Origin: Oscheius onirici
Taxonomy: Eukaryota; Nematoda; Chromadorea; Rhabditida; Rhabditidae
DNA length: 64,000 nt
NCBI GenBank assembly: GCA_932521025.1
Contig: OW051471.1
Location: 11,966,001 to 12,030,000, forward strand
Direction: 5' to 3'
Part shown: one piece after another, positions 32,677 to 47,309 of the stretch
How the letters are laid out: the number at the start of each line of letters is the position of its first letter
How positions within the stretch are numbered: the stretch's first letter is position 1
The notes under the pieces: model-generated
The model's input: only the letters and a program-made list of their open reading frames with translations
Told to the model about the DNA's origin: nothing
Databases searched by the model: none
Position numbers and translations under genes: made by a program

Positions 32677-33110
32677 TTGATGGATATTATTGTGGCAAGT
32701 GCTTTACACACTGAATCCGTAGTATTCAACGTCTCGTTCTTCTTCAATGATTACCCTGCGAAACACTTTGCTTTCTTCAGTGATGAAGCCTCTTCTCGCC
32801 TTCCTTCTTATTCTGTACAGAAACAGCTTTGCAAGGCTATGGAAGAAATATTAAATTCGTTTATACGAGCAAATCCTCACAGGAAAACGCCGTATTGGCT
32901 GGGTACCGAGTCTGGACAGGGTCGAATGCAATTCTCGTTGTTATTCACGAAGACAGTCATCAATGAGCGGACTGTCGAGGCGACGTTTGGCTGTGTAACC
33001 AGCCAGATTGACTGCACAAAACATTTCTAATTACGACATAATCGGCTGTTGCGATCGTCCATTGTGCAACGAATTGAACGTGTGGAACCCAATCCAGCAG
33101 TCTCGCAGGT
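32677..33110 (+). pseudogene. Possible Ly6/three-finger-type secreted protein, frameshifted
   Basis: An open frame ends ATFGCVTSQIDCTKHF with a stop at 33028. One base later in another frame the sequence continues NYDIIGCCDRPLCNELN. The CC-x4-CN end is typical of three-finger (Ly6/uPAR-like) domains. At 32783 a different frame gives a signal-like MKPLLAFLLILY that could be the real start. The exons could not be joined cleanly, so this is a weak call. Confidence 0.3.
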
Positions 33111-34156
33111 TGTTTCTTGTCTCCTTTCTAACTCTGTTCCTAAATACAGCTCTTCGTTCAGGCTACAATTATTTTTTTTGAAAAACCTCTCTAGCCTCAT
33201 CTTTTTAAAAGTTATGCCCAGTTTGACCTTTTACCCAAGCCAAAAGAAACAGGACTTTGGCCAGAGTCCGTGGTCGGTTTCTATCGGACTATACAAGCCT
33301 TGAAGCCCAAAAAAAGGAAAAAATTCAGAACAAAAAAAAAGGAAAAAAAATTGTGAGCTTCAAACAAAACGACCATAAGAAAAGAAATCTGTTTTTCTTT
33401 ATTCAAACATGACCAAGCTGTTGAAAGTCGTGGTTACAATTACAGTTATTTTCAAACACCCCGTTTAGGGGGGGGGTTAATTATAAAAGGGGGCCTCCAA
33501 TAGAGGTTTTACGGTAATAGCGGGACGTGCATGCGGACAGAAGTTTAGTGAAAGCCGTAGGAAGGAGAACGGCATCCGCGTCTCCTTCGTAACTTGAATA
33601 ATCGAGTGGGCAGGGGAAGAACCAGTCGAATGGTGTGGAATCAGATCATCATGGTGTGGAATCAGATCCGTCAAAGAGGCGATATTTGTGTAAATTTGAT
33701 ACGTACAGTGCCGCATACCATGATAAAGTTGCACTTTCAAAACAAGATATACATTTTGCGGATTTGGAATGAAAGACAACATCATTCGATTGTACTGGCC
33801 ATTCTGAATAATGTCGGAGAACCATCCTATGTATTTCCTTAGGTCTCCGGTCAAAACAGATCCAGAAATTGTCGTCGCTTTGTAATTCCAGTGCCCTGAT
33901 CGCCATTTCTTAACCATATTGTGTGAGCGAAACTTTTAAAAAAGATTACCTCAATCTCAGCGAAAACGTTTTCCTCATATCTAGACCCTGCGAAATGAAG
34001 ATCCTCGGCAGAGTTCAGGAGCTCCGGCAGAGGTACCTGAACGTCGTTGAAGACTCTCACCTCCTTTGGATTCTAAAATTTGACAGGATTTTCAGATATG
34101 TATTCTCGACGATATTATCAAAGTGATGCGTCGGATCAGATTTAAAAAAAAATATA

Positions 34157-34841
34157 CTGTAAAACTTCTATTAGAAGCCCTTACGTACTCACGTTTTTTG
34201 GGGTCAAGACGGCATTTTCTGACTTTGTGATGTTCTGTAAAGTTGTAGCCTCTGACGTCCTCTACAACTTTGCAGAACCACAAAAGGCTGAAAATATCGT
34301 CTTAAAGGATGCCTTCTGCTATGCCAGAATGCCAGTACCGCTGCAGGACCAATTGGCATTGGTCCCGTCACGATCTTGCACATTTTTCATTTTTTTGACG
34401 TTTTACACTCATTTTATCGTTTTCAAACCATGTTTAATCGATTCCGCATCAAATTTCACACCAGTTATGTCTATACCGACATTAAAATTGCTGTGCTTAG
34501 CAAAGAACAAAATAAGAAAGAACAGAAACGCTGTTTCGCCTTTTCCTTCCAGTTTTATTAGATTTTTGCATTCGGAATATACTTATCTGATGTAAAGTTT
34601 GATGCCAAATCGATTAAACATGGTGTGGAAACGAAAAAATGAGTGTGAACGTCGAAAACGCGAAAATAATATTTTTGGGATGAGATCGTGTCGGGGCCCG
34701 CTGTAATCGTTATGGAACCTATGTAATTAGTCTCGCAGAGATTTTTTCGAAGCCGGACACACGCTTTAACCGTGAAAAACGTGAATACGTAATTGCGTTT
34801 CTTACGTGGGGGGGGGGTTCCTAATAGAGGTTTCACGGTAC
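34157..34841. mobile_element. MITE family R2, split by a foldback R1 element
   Basis: The left end TACTGTAAAACTTCTATTAG and right end GGTTTCACGGTA match the intact 249-bp R2 element at 47449-47697. Between them, 34311-34780 is a copy of foldback repeat R1, so R1 inserted into R2 after R2 had inserted here. Another R2 end is at 33475-33516. Confidence 0.75.
34311..34780. repeat. Foldback repeat R1 (copy 2), nested
   Basis: Shares CGTTTTCAAACCATGTTTAA, CCAGTTATGTCTATACCGAC, CTGTGCTTAGCAAAG and GAGATCGTGTCGGGGCCCGC with the copy at 13650-14100. Confidence 0.75.
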
Positions 34842-35294
34842 CATTTTTCGGACAAGATTCCAGTTCTGAGGTGATGCATCTGGGTCAAGGTCCCAGCTTC
34901 GGCCATGCAGCAGGCTTTTGGATCACTCCGTATCTCAGATTCATGTAGGAGACATTCACAAAGGGCCATTTCATCCAGTTGAAGAGAACATCTCCGTGCC
35001 AATCGAATGTCGGTCTGTCGAATGTGAACGGGAAGATTGATAGTGCGTCATGGATCGGAAAACGTCCGGAGCAGCAACGCCGGGAGAATGTGAGTTGCTG
35101 AATGTGGAAATTGACAAAAGTGTCTGGAAAATAACTAACCTCGTTTTCGTCATTCGAATAAGCTTTTCCGAGTTGACCGAAAAGAATTCGAACGTTGAAC
35201 TTTGTACAGTTATTGCGTAGAAGATTGTCGATAGCCGGAAAGATCGAGAAAATGCTCGGGGATGCATCTGAAAACTGTACATTTTCATTGTGAA

Positions 35295-35770
35295 AAAACG
35301 AAGCTGTTGTCTAACTATGTAGCATGTAACCTACACAGACAGCTCTTGTTTAAATGTCAGTTCTGTGGCCGGGAAAATGAAGCTACTGTTTAACTGTCTA
35401 GTCTGTAGCAAAGAATTAGCTGTCTAACTGCCGAGTCTGTGGAATGAAAAAGCTGCTGTTATCCGTTTGCCGAGATCGTGGCTTGGAAAATGAGGTGATT
35501 GTCTAACTTTATAGCATCTAACCTACAAAAACAGCTGTTGGTTAACGGTCGGGGCTGGGGCCAGAAATATGAAGCGACTGTCTAACTGTCGTGTCTGTCA
35601 AAAAATAGTCTGTCAAAAATAGCCTGTAGCCTGTAAAAAAATAACAGTTGTCTAACTGCCGAGTATGTGGCCCGGAAAAAATGTTATTGTCTATTTTCTG
35701 ATTCTGTAGTCTTGGAAATGAAGTAGCAGTCTAACTGTCGAGTCTGCGGCCATGCGAAGCAGCTGCTTGA
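35295..35770. repeat. Degenerate minisatellite, ~50-60 bp period
   Basis: About eight imperfect units built on GTCTAACTGTCGAGTCTGTG and CCGGAAAATGAAG fill an intron of copy D. Related units occur at 41168-41245 and, on the other strand, at 44820-45030 in an intron of the second nuclear receptor (GCCACAGACTCGACAGTTCA). Confidence 0.75.
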
Positions 35771-36400
35771 TAAAAAAATTATGTAAAGTTGCCTACCTTC
35801 GAGAAAACTCCCATCAGATCATTGAATTGAAGATTTTTCAACTCAACCGGCTCTGGCAAAGGAAGACTAAAGCTGTCTCTTCGAATAATGACCAGTCTGA
35901 ACTTGTCCGCCACGTTGTGGTCATAGCTTTTTATGGTGTGCGGCTTGCGGCACTCTTCTTCGGCCCTCTGGCAGTTCTGTTGGATGTGATCCAGGAGATA
36001 TCTTCTTTTTCTTCGGAACTCTTCGTCACTTAGCTAAAATTATTGAAATTACAAAAAAAGGCACGTCAAACCTTCAAAACATGGATGTCGCTGTTCGTGA
36101 GAAAGTCTTCAGGAAAGGGAGCTTCTTTAGGGTCCATTGAGCTGAAAAAGGGAAAAGATCGATTTTTCCTGTTTTTTTTCTTTCTTTTAAAGTTCTTGGA
36201 ATTCTTCGTTTTGCCGGAACTTGTCGTAAAATCAGCAACATGAATCTGGAGTTGAGGTATCAAGACGTGTTCCCAGAAGAATTCTTCGAGTCCATGTTTC
36301 AAGAGTAGACCTTTCATAAATCGTTTGTCATTCAATGAAATTCAGCTCAGCGACAAACAATTCTTCAGGAGAATAAGACATTTGTCAACCATCTCCACTA

Positions 36401-37015
36401 TACTTGGGCAGCTCGAGTCTGTTTTTGACCCTCGAGCCAGCTCGGCTCGAAGAGGTCGGCGAGCCGGCTCGGCTCGAGCCTCCACATACAAAAATCAAAT
36501 TTTTATTAGCTTTCTGATCAGTGATGTGCGGAATTTTCTTCTGCAAAAGTGCGTAACGATCGTTTTTAGCGTTGTTTTCTTCAGTTTTTCTTTTTTTTCT
36601 ATTTTTCCCTCGATGAACACTGCCCAAATACACTTACAAAAAATCAAAACAGAACAAAAAATATTTTGGATAACTAACTTCGTAGTAACAAGTTTAGACA
36701 AGTCACTATTGGGAGACTTTGCTTCTGCATTCGGTAGTTCCCACACAAGGAATAATAAAAATATGGGGGATAGTACATAACTTTAGCACTGGAAGGGCGT
36801 TGCAAACCTGGTGTTGACTAAAACTACTTTCAAAAGAAGTTATCAGGCACTTCGGGGAATTTGAATTAATAAAACTTTGTTCTGAAATTTTTGGCTTGGA
36901 GGCTCGGACTCGAGCCGGACCAGTCGTTGAGCCGGCTCGGCTCGACCATGCCTCTCGAGCCGGCTCGAAAAAAGCTCGAGCCTAAAAATTTCGGCTCGTG
37001 CCCAAGTAGTAATCT
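36401..37015. repeat. Inverted-repeat element with CTCGAGCCGGCTCG arms
   Basis: The ends read TACTTGGGCAGCTCGAG (36401) and GGCTCGTGCCCAAGTAG (about 37000-37015). The arms contain GAGCCGGCTCGGCTCGAGCC. Related ends lie at 31650-31675, 48503-48530 (TACTTGGGCACGCGGCTCG) and 57765-57830. Non-coding family. Confidence 0.65.
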
Positions 37016-37150
37016 CCACGTAATATCGGGATGTTCTGTCAGTCTGACCAGGAGATGGATACAGATAGAAAAAAGAAAATAGGCAAAGAAATAGCAAGAT
37101 TTTAACTGTCTACGATTCATTCCAAATAAATATGTTTTGAACTTTTGCCT

Positions 37151-40314
<3,164 letters not shown>

Positions 40315-41553
40315 GATTCAGAATGACTCAAAGAAACCCGAGAAATAATTTTTGCTTTTTATTAGTCCAAGTGTGACCCGGCGCCGAGAGACCACACTTG
40401 GAGGAGAGTACAGTTCGATGAACATGTGTAGGCGATGGAAAACAGCCTATTATTGTTTTAGAAAGACCGAGCGCTCATTCGCTGATTCTCGAATCAGTTT
40501 TGGGCTGAAAAGGTTATGCTAGCCCACGCAAAATGATTTTTCTGAGTCACTATTACTATTTTTTTGGTTCAGGTTTACTAAAACTGAGTCACAGACTTTA
40601 AACATTTTGGAAACCCTGTAAGATTCTAAATTATAGTCTACAAGCTAATCCGGTCACTGACACCCACTCAATCCACCGTATCAGGGTTCGGGACTTGCTA
40701 AGCTTGACGTCCTAATCAGCTGCTGTTTATCAATTTTCTAGCAACGAGAGCATTGAAAGATTACGGTAGAATTAGATTAAATGAAGCATTTTGGACCAGT
40801 TTCATTCTTGTTAGGTCAAAAGAACACATTTTGTGGTCTCTGCCGTCTGGGAGATGCATTATGCTTATCTATGTGACTTTCTTCACAGAAAACGAGAAGC
40901 AGCCCCCGGTTGAAGTTTAATCACTTAAGATTTCAAATCTTTTTTCACAGTTTAACTCTGTAACATCTTATTTTAACACATATTAACATGCTGAGGCAAC
41001 CAAAACTTTGTACAATTCTCGACGGGATTCTTGGTTTCCTACTTCTAACCATGAATGGATTGCAAACTGCAGCCATAATTTTTTTTAGACTCCTTTCACA
41101 AATTCCTGTTTTTTTTAATATGTTAGGTTTACCACCAAAACTCATTTGAAGCATAGCTTTTATACTGTAGCAGCCACAGTCTAGACAGTTAGACAGCCTA
41201 TGAGAAAGAGCTACAACCTAGACAGTTAGACAGCTTGTGACTACATTCAGATCTCAGCTATTTTCATGCTTTTCTAGCTGCTCAGAAAGGTCTTTTAGCA
41301 AGGAAAACTTCGTTGAACTCTACAGTCTCGCATTCGAAAAAACGATATTTTAGACATTTGGTCTGCTTCGTGTCTACGATGACCTATCACGTTAGTTTTG
41401 ATCCCAGTCTTCAATGGATTGAATTGTGGTTACAACTGGGCGCAGGATCAAACGTTCAAAACAAATGTTCCGCTTTCCACGAAACTTAAATCTCACCTGT
41501 TCTTTTGCATGATGGTAGTTTCTTCGATGAGACGAGTCATTCACAGTTTCTTC
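40315..41553. other. Intergenic DNA
   Basis: No gene recognised. 41168-41245 has two units of the CTAGACAGTTAGACAGC minisatellite family. Confidence 0.4.
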
Positions 41554-41947
41554 TTTTGAATTGGCTTTTTGCTTCTCAAAGTTGGTAGAGTTCTGCAAAA
41601 ATTTTGGTAAAAATAGTCTGGAGAAATTGGAAGAATCCAAGGGTTACGGTAGAAAAAAGCCTGGGATCACTGTAATCCAGTCTATACTAGCGCCTTTTCT
41701 CAATCTGCCTGTTCTCTGATCAAAACTTCAGTCTGGCCTGCTGCTGTGTCAAAGTGATAATCGGGCAGCAGGTAGCACGCGCCTGAGAAAGTGTGTAGCG
41801 GCGCGCACACCCGGTAGGATTGGGTCGTGTGCCGCAACCCGAACTGACTTGCCGAACTGACCAAATCGGACAGCCCGCCGACTCGTGCAAGAATGATCTA
41901 AAAATGATCTGACGGTGATTTGTCTCGTCTTCGGAAGCATGACTCAC
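41554..41947 (-). CDS. Possible small Cys-containing protein
   Basis: The first block (41947 to about 41727) begins MSHASEDETNHRQIIF and contains GCPIWSVRQVSSGCG, PTGCARRYTLSQ and ATCCPII, a Cys spacing (C...C...C...CC) seen in several small nematode secreted domains. A GT...TTTTTGCAG intron could join it to a second block ending KKPIQKKKL and a stop. There is no signal peptide. Weak call; the family is unknown. Confidence 0.25.
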
Positions 41948-43290
41948 AGTCCAATGGGATTGAACGCTTGATCCGGAGCGGTTGGTTGCAATTTGCAGAG
42001 ATAAGCGATCGTAGTTCAGTTCTTAAAGGGGTACGGTAGAATACACTACACTGTAGGTTTACAGTCAACTCAATAAGCGTGTTCTACGTGCCAAAACATG
42101 GTTGGTGCTTCTCATTTTTGGTATTTGGCATTTGGCGATTTTACAGAGCTCTATGTTTGAGGTTACAGAGCCCGTATCAGGAAATAACTTCATGGTTCAG
42201 GTTTCTGGATAAAAATGTTTTAATCTACGAGCTTTTGTGTGACAAATGTACCTTGTTATGCTGTTGAATGGTTTCAAAATCAAGCTTCTTCAGTATAATT
42301 TGGCTTGGAAGAGGCTAGATTGGCTAGAAATGTCAGGAAAGGTAGCCTGTAGTTTCGGATCTAGAAGTGTAGAAAGACTACCTTGTTGAATTTGTCGTCG
42401 ATTGCTTTATGGATGACATTATGGTTTGTTAAAAAAGAGAGCTCGACCGCAACCCATTTAATTCGCCGAGACCATTTTAACATGCAAACGTAGGATACTC
42501 AGCCAGGAAACTCGACTGAGTATCCTTTTGCGTGTTAAAAAATCTGGACAATGTGAAAAGTGACAGTCACTAGTTTCATCGCTCCGTTGTCAACTGGGCC
42601 GTCTACGATCCAGTACAGAAACTAAAGTCTGCTAAAAAACGAATGCAATAGTAATTATTTCGCTTCGAGAACCGCAAACACCTGATTTTCATGATAGTGC
42701 GCCAATTTCAAACTATTGTTTTTTGAATTTCTCAAACAAACCCCTGAAAATTTGAGGTTTGTGGTTCTTTTTTGGGTTGCTATTGCATTCATTTTGAAAA
42801 GATTTTTTGGTCCTTACAGCCCTCCTCTAATCTCATTGGTCACTACACTAATTCTTTTTCTACCGTTGGAAAAGTTTTAAAAACTAAAGTTGGCCCCATT
42901 TCATCTACACTCGTATTATTTCAAGATTTTGTCAGAAGGCAATCTTGTTCCGGTGTCAATGTTAACGTATTTGCTGGCTAAAAGCTGATTGAACTCTATC
43001 AAAAAAAATGTCACTCTTTCTGCATGGGTAGTCTCTTCAGAGAAAAAGGAATCATTCTTTCTTGTCAAGCGCTTTCTTTCATGGAGAGGAACTGTTGGCA
43101 AAAGTATGGAGGCTTTTCTAGTCTGATCACTTGTCCCCATGTCAATTTATCCCGTTGTATCAAGGCTATTAATGAAAAAAACCCTTTAGCTAGTTAGCCG
43201 TCTATCCTTGAGGCGAGAAAAATCATTTCCAACAACGGACAAAGCTATGAACAATTTATTCTCATACAAATAAAGCCGATCGTCTCAGTT
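41948..43290. other. Intergenic DNA with a MITE remnant
   Basis: 42438-42540 is a partial relative of the palindrome at 1334-1464 (ACCGCAACCCATTTAATT; AACGTAGGATACTCAGCCAG). No supported gene. Confidence 0.45.
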
Positions 43291-46099
43291 TCAATAATCT
43301 GGATCTATTGGTTCTTCTTTAATCGGTAGAGCCGTCTTGAGGTAGAAGAGTAGATCTTTTTGCAAGGCCGTGACACCGATCACCGTGTTCATAACTGCTA
43401 ACAGACTTACAAAACGTGCTGGTCCATTGGATTCACTGAAAAATGATTACAAAGTTTGGAGAATACCGTACTCCTCTGATAAGCAGTGAGAGAACAGAGC
43501 TCCGGCTAGTGTAAGCTTATGCTCTTCTAGAACTGACTTTGTCTCTGTTGAAATCGGGGAGAGGTCTGAAACAAAATAAGTTTTTAGGCCGGTCGGAAGA
43601 ATTAATCAGAATCTTCTAAAATTAACATATTTCCAGCAACGTTTGGTATTTTCGACCTTGTATAATTCAAGCCAGTCTTTTTCCCCATCTTTGGTATAAT
43701 CTATACTGAAGTATATCACGTAACGAAGCATTGCTAACAACTGTTTTTCAGTGGATATAGCCAGTTTTGGGTAGACTTTTTTAAATATCACGGTTTCTCG
43801 CTCAATATTCAGCAACGACTACTGACAAACAGTAAAACTATTTATCTATTGTGTGCTGTTAATGTCTGTTCTAATGTCTCACAATTTGATCCTTGTATAG
43901 TGATAAATCTCAGTTATGCAATTTTTGATCCAAAACTTTAAAAAACGAACTAGTTTTTCACCTTGTCTTAAACTGGAACCAGTCGTCCTCGTCTGCGGCG
44001 CTCAGAGGTACGAAATAAATTCTGTCTGAATTCAAGACTCCCATCCAAATCGACGAATCCTCTGACAAACACTAACTTTTCATGACTACATCGTTCTCAC
44101 TCCAAGTTCAAAACTAATTATCTTTTCTTGAAAATTTCTGACTTGTCGTGACCATTTGAGGTCCCGGGCAAACAAACATCCAAACATCCAAACAGAGTCC
44201 ACGACAGACACCATTGCAGATAATTTTGATTATAATTAGAAGAGAGTATTGTGATACATCTTCTAGACAGATTGAATTATTTCTTGGATACAAAAGATCG
44301 ATTTCGAAGCTACAGAATTTGGTCCAGAACTGTAGCAAAACAACTCACCCGTTTGGCAAAGAAGCAAAGCTTTTAGCAGCACGTGTTCCTTCCGCTTCAT
44401 GTCAATTCGTTCAATTGGGTCGATTAGGCTCCTTTCAATCATTCGTCGAAGCGGGCCTGATCTGAAAGCGCGGGTTGACCTGTCCCTTCGACGAATTGCC
44501 GTCATGACCTTTACACGCGACCGGTCAATTTCGGAGCGGCGGCGAGGAAAGTTGCAAAGAACAGACCCGTTCTAGTAAGTTTTTTTCTTTGGGAATTACC
44601 TGTCATTTGAGTCATCCTTCCGTTCAAAGAGCGAAAAGGCTTGATGGAAATTGAAGAGAGGGTTGATCCCTTGGTCCAGAAGGTCAGAATTTTCTTTTTC
44701 GTCCAGACGAGAGAATATGGGAAGACGAAGAATAAAGTCAAGAGACTCTTTCAGATCATTTTCTGCTCGGTCTTTACTGAAAAATTGAATTTACTGAGGC
44801 CGCACAGTTAGCTGCTTTATTTGGAGTGGCAACAGACTCGACAGTTCACACGACTAGTCCTTGTAGTTTCATTTGGACTGGTTTCATCTCACAGGAAAAA
44901 ATGTTGTTGACTCTTCATTTCCGAGCCACAGACTCTTTGTGGTTATATTTGGGCGGGCAACAGACTCAACAGTTCACATGTCTGTGAAAAATTTTTGGGC
45001 CACAGACTCGACAGTTCACACACGTACCCTTTTCTTCTGTCTTTACTGCTATGAATCGACCAGTCTCGTCAGGAACAAATTTAAAAAAAAATGTTTCACT
45101 TACTTTACAGCCACAAACTCCTTCAACAGTTCAAATTCAGTAGTTTTCTTAACATTTTCCAATCTTTTCTCGAATCTCCTTCGTTTAGAGACAGTCTTGT
45201 TTTCCAGTTTAAAGTTGAGAATAGAGTCTATTAATCGAGAAACATCTGTGCTTTTTGAGCTAGAAAAAAAGATCAGAGGCTGAAAAAGATATTGATAAAA
45301 AGATAGGAAGAAAGTTACAGTATCACGAGAACTGCTGGCCTCGCTGCTCTTCCTTTCGGCTATTCTCTGGACCACTGAATTGGCTTCCAAGTCATCGCTG
45401 GTACGGATACCTGAATACTGATTAATCCAACTGTTAACTTGCAATTTTAAAATAGCAGTTATCTGAAATGGAAAGTTTTCTGCAAGGATAGCCTCTGTCG
45501 GTCATTTTTACCTTTGTGTGCTGACTAAAGAATTGTAAGCATTTCGCTGGACAATGCGTCAAGTTCTATAATGCGGAAACTTCTGGAAAGAAGTCGCTGA
45601 ATATGAACACGACTTTTCGCGACCCGTAGTTTGTACCCTTGACGCCGTTTTTAAACTGAACCCATTCAATTTTTTGGAAGAATCTTGAGGGGTCAGTTTT
45701 ACCTTGCGGATTCATTCCAACTGCCACACACTTCTCGAATCGACAAGACCGACAGAAGACTCTGTTTTCTAAACATTCCATTACTCGGACCCAAAACAAG
45801 CTTCAAACCTGAAGTAATGACACAACTCCCTTCTCGATCACAGGAATACGATATCTGTGCCAGGACGATCCGTCTGAAGAAGGCTTTACATCCACAGCAG
45901 GTCGGTGCTTCGTAGTGATATCCATTGGCTTTCCGGCCACAGACGGCACAGATTTTTGGACAGTTATGACGACTGGAACAGTCACGGAGGGATCCAAGAC
46001 TGTTTGACCGTCTCTTTCTGGAAGTTTTACAGTATCCGGTCAGAGAGAGAGAGAGTCTCTAGACCTTTTGATAGGCTTCTCTTCAGTACTGTCTCTCAT
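43291..46099 (-). CDS. Nuclear hormone receptor 2 (zf-C4 plus ligand-binding domain)
   Basis: Exon 1 (46099-46065, MRDSTEEKPIK) splices to 46017-45809: HNCPKICAVCGRKANGYHYE, APTCCGCKAFFRRIVLAQIS and CDREGSC. Next come NRVFCRSCRFEKCVAVGMNP, a linker (GIRTSDDLEANSVVQRIAER), and ligand-binding helices FRLPIFSRLDEKE-like, GINPLFNFHQAFSLFERKDD, MKRKEHVLLKALLLCQT, then LTLAGALFSHCLSEE, ESNGPARFVSLLAVMN and the C-terminus KEEPIDPDY. It is a paralog of the receptor at 37-40 kb (same ANGYHYE, C-x-GCK-x-FFRRIV and SNGPARF motifs). A non-matching 210-nt open frame (43815-43606, LAMLRYVIYFSID) lies in an intron and is unexplained. One intron carries copies of the CAGACTCGACAGTTC repeat. Confidence 0.82.
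44820..45030. repeat. Minisatellite units in NHR 2 intron
   Basis: Four imperfect units of GGCAACAGACTCGACAGTTC / GCCACAGACTCGACAGTTCA, the reverse complement of the array at 35295-35770. Confidence 0.65.
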
Positions 46100-46250
46100 C
46101 TGGAGGTGGTCCCAGAGGGGGTGGGATGAGTCAGAGTATAGAATTAGTTAAAGAGAGTGGGTTGGGGGCTGAGTCGATTAGAGCGGGTCGGCTGACAGAC
46201 GGTTGGACTTTTCTCTGCAGCGGAAGTCTCTCTCTCCCCAAACCCGACCC

Positions 46251-46356
46251 GAAAAATGACTCGGCGAACAGTTCGTATTTGAAGATAAGGACCCGGTTTG
46301 TTTTCTGATCGCTGTGGAATATTCTTTCATTTGTGATTAAAAAATCTCTGCACTTT
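46251..46356. repeat. ~106-bp direct repeat, copy 1
   Basis: GAAAAATGACTCGGCGAACA through TTTGTGATTAAAAAATCTCT is nearly identical to 48781-48888. It lies about 150 bp upstream of the NHR 2 start codon. Confidence 0.85.
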
Positions 46357-46548
46357 TAAACATTTTTTAAATAAAAGTAGTATTAAACAGACTTTGTATC
46401 GCATCCGACTCTCTCCACAGTCAAGCCAATAAAAAACTTGTAAGATAACAGGGGAGAAACAGTTCTAAAAGTATTTAAATCGGACAGATAAATTTTCTCT
46501 TTCAGACATACTTATTTGTAAAAAAAATTTGACGTATTGAGAGGCCTG

Positions 46549-46854
46549 ATGCTACCCGAATATACCTACAATGACGTCATTGGAGATGCGGAAACTGATA
46601 TTTTATCAAAATATTTTCCTCGTTTTCATTTTTGTGAAAATTTCCTGAATTCTCTTGCAGAGGAGGGTGATGAGCCGTTTCTGGAAAGACTCAAACTCTC
46701 CCAAACAAGGGACGTGAATGAAGTGGTTGCCCGTGTTTTGATCGCGTATCACATCATGTTCGTGCAATCGAATGTGACCATCAATCACCATCGCAGGCTT
46801 TTTCGAAGGAAAAGCACACGTTGTCGGGGACGAGACAGTTTTAGGGGGAAGTAG
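46549..46854 (+). CDS. Unrecognised open frame, 101 residues
   Basis: A single frame from ATG 46549 reads MLPEYTYNDVIGDAETDILS, FPRFHFCENFLNSLAEEGDE, TRDVNEVVARVLIAYHIMFV and ends RCRGRDSFRGK. Composition is protein-like and helical. It has no signal peptide, no TM and no motif I know. It may be one exon of a larger gene, but no partners were found. Confidence 0.3.
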   Translation: MLPEYTYNDVIGDAETDILSKYFPRFHFCENFLNSLAEEGDEPFLERLKLSQTRDVNEVVARVLIAYHIMFVQSNVTINHHRRLFRRKSTRCRGRDSFRGK

Positions 46855-47104
46855 TTTTTAGCAATGTAACGAGCAAACTAGACATAGTGGAAAAACTGTG
46901 TCAGAAAGAATGAGCTCGCAGTTTTTGGCTCAAAGCAGCGAATCTGTGAAGCCCAGGATGAATCACATTTTAAAAAGATTTTTTTTTGGTAAATTTTGGG
47001 AGATCATTTACCCATCCCGAGCATTCCTTTTTGCACTACTGTTTTTGACTTCCTGAACCTCCACGACCGGCTACCTTACAAATTTCAAAAATTTTACAGA
47101 CCAA

Positions 47105-47260
47105 AGTTCCTTCGGGAGCCCCTATAGTCAAGTGGATAGGATGACAGTCTGTGAAGAAAGCGATCGCAAGTTCAATCCCGGGTGGAAGTACACGAAGGAA
47201 TTTTACCCTAGCATCACAGCCTATCCTGTCCAGCGTATCCCGTACCTTGAGCAACCCTGA
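47105..47260 (+). mobile_element. tRNA-derived SINE-like sequence
   Basis: TATAGTCAAGTGGATAGGA resembles a tRNA A box and CGCAAGTTCAATCCCGG a B box, about 45 nt apart, but the flanks cannot form a tRNA acceptor stem. The 3' body (TTTTACCCTAGCATCACAGC) is unrelated to tRNA. It is best read as a tRNA-head SINE or tRNA relic next to a LINE remnant. Confidence 0.45.
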
Positions 47261-47309
47261 TCATTCAACGCGCTCATCTTTATCCCAAGACCCCTCTACT
47301 CTTCAGATG

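Larger units (their letters stand above)
33481..36335 (-). pseudogene. Unrecognised family, copy D
   Basis: Minus-strand exons match copy C in order: MNDKRFMKGLLLKHGLEEFF; FPEDFLTNSDIHVLK; LSDEEFRRKRRYLLDHIQQ then FSLPLPEPVELKNLQFNDL; FPAIDNLLRNNCTKFNVRI; FNWMKWPFVNVSYMNLRYG; NPKEVRVFNDVQVPLPELL; KKWRSGHWNYKATTISG; MLSFIPNPQNVYLVLKVQ; and LDYSSYEGDADAVLLPTAF. It carries the only plausible start codon (36335). A 21-nt imperfect tandem duplication (GATCTGATTCCACACCAT twice, about 33636-33677) forces a frame change before the last block. MITEs and a minisatellite fill its introns. Function is unknown. Confidence 0.6.
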
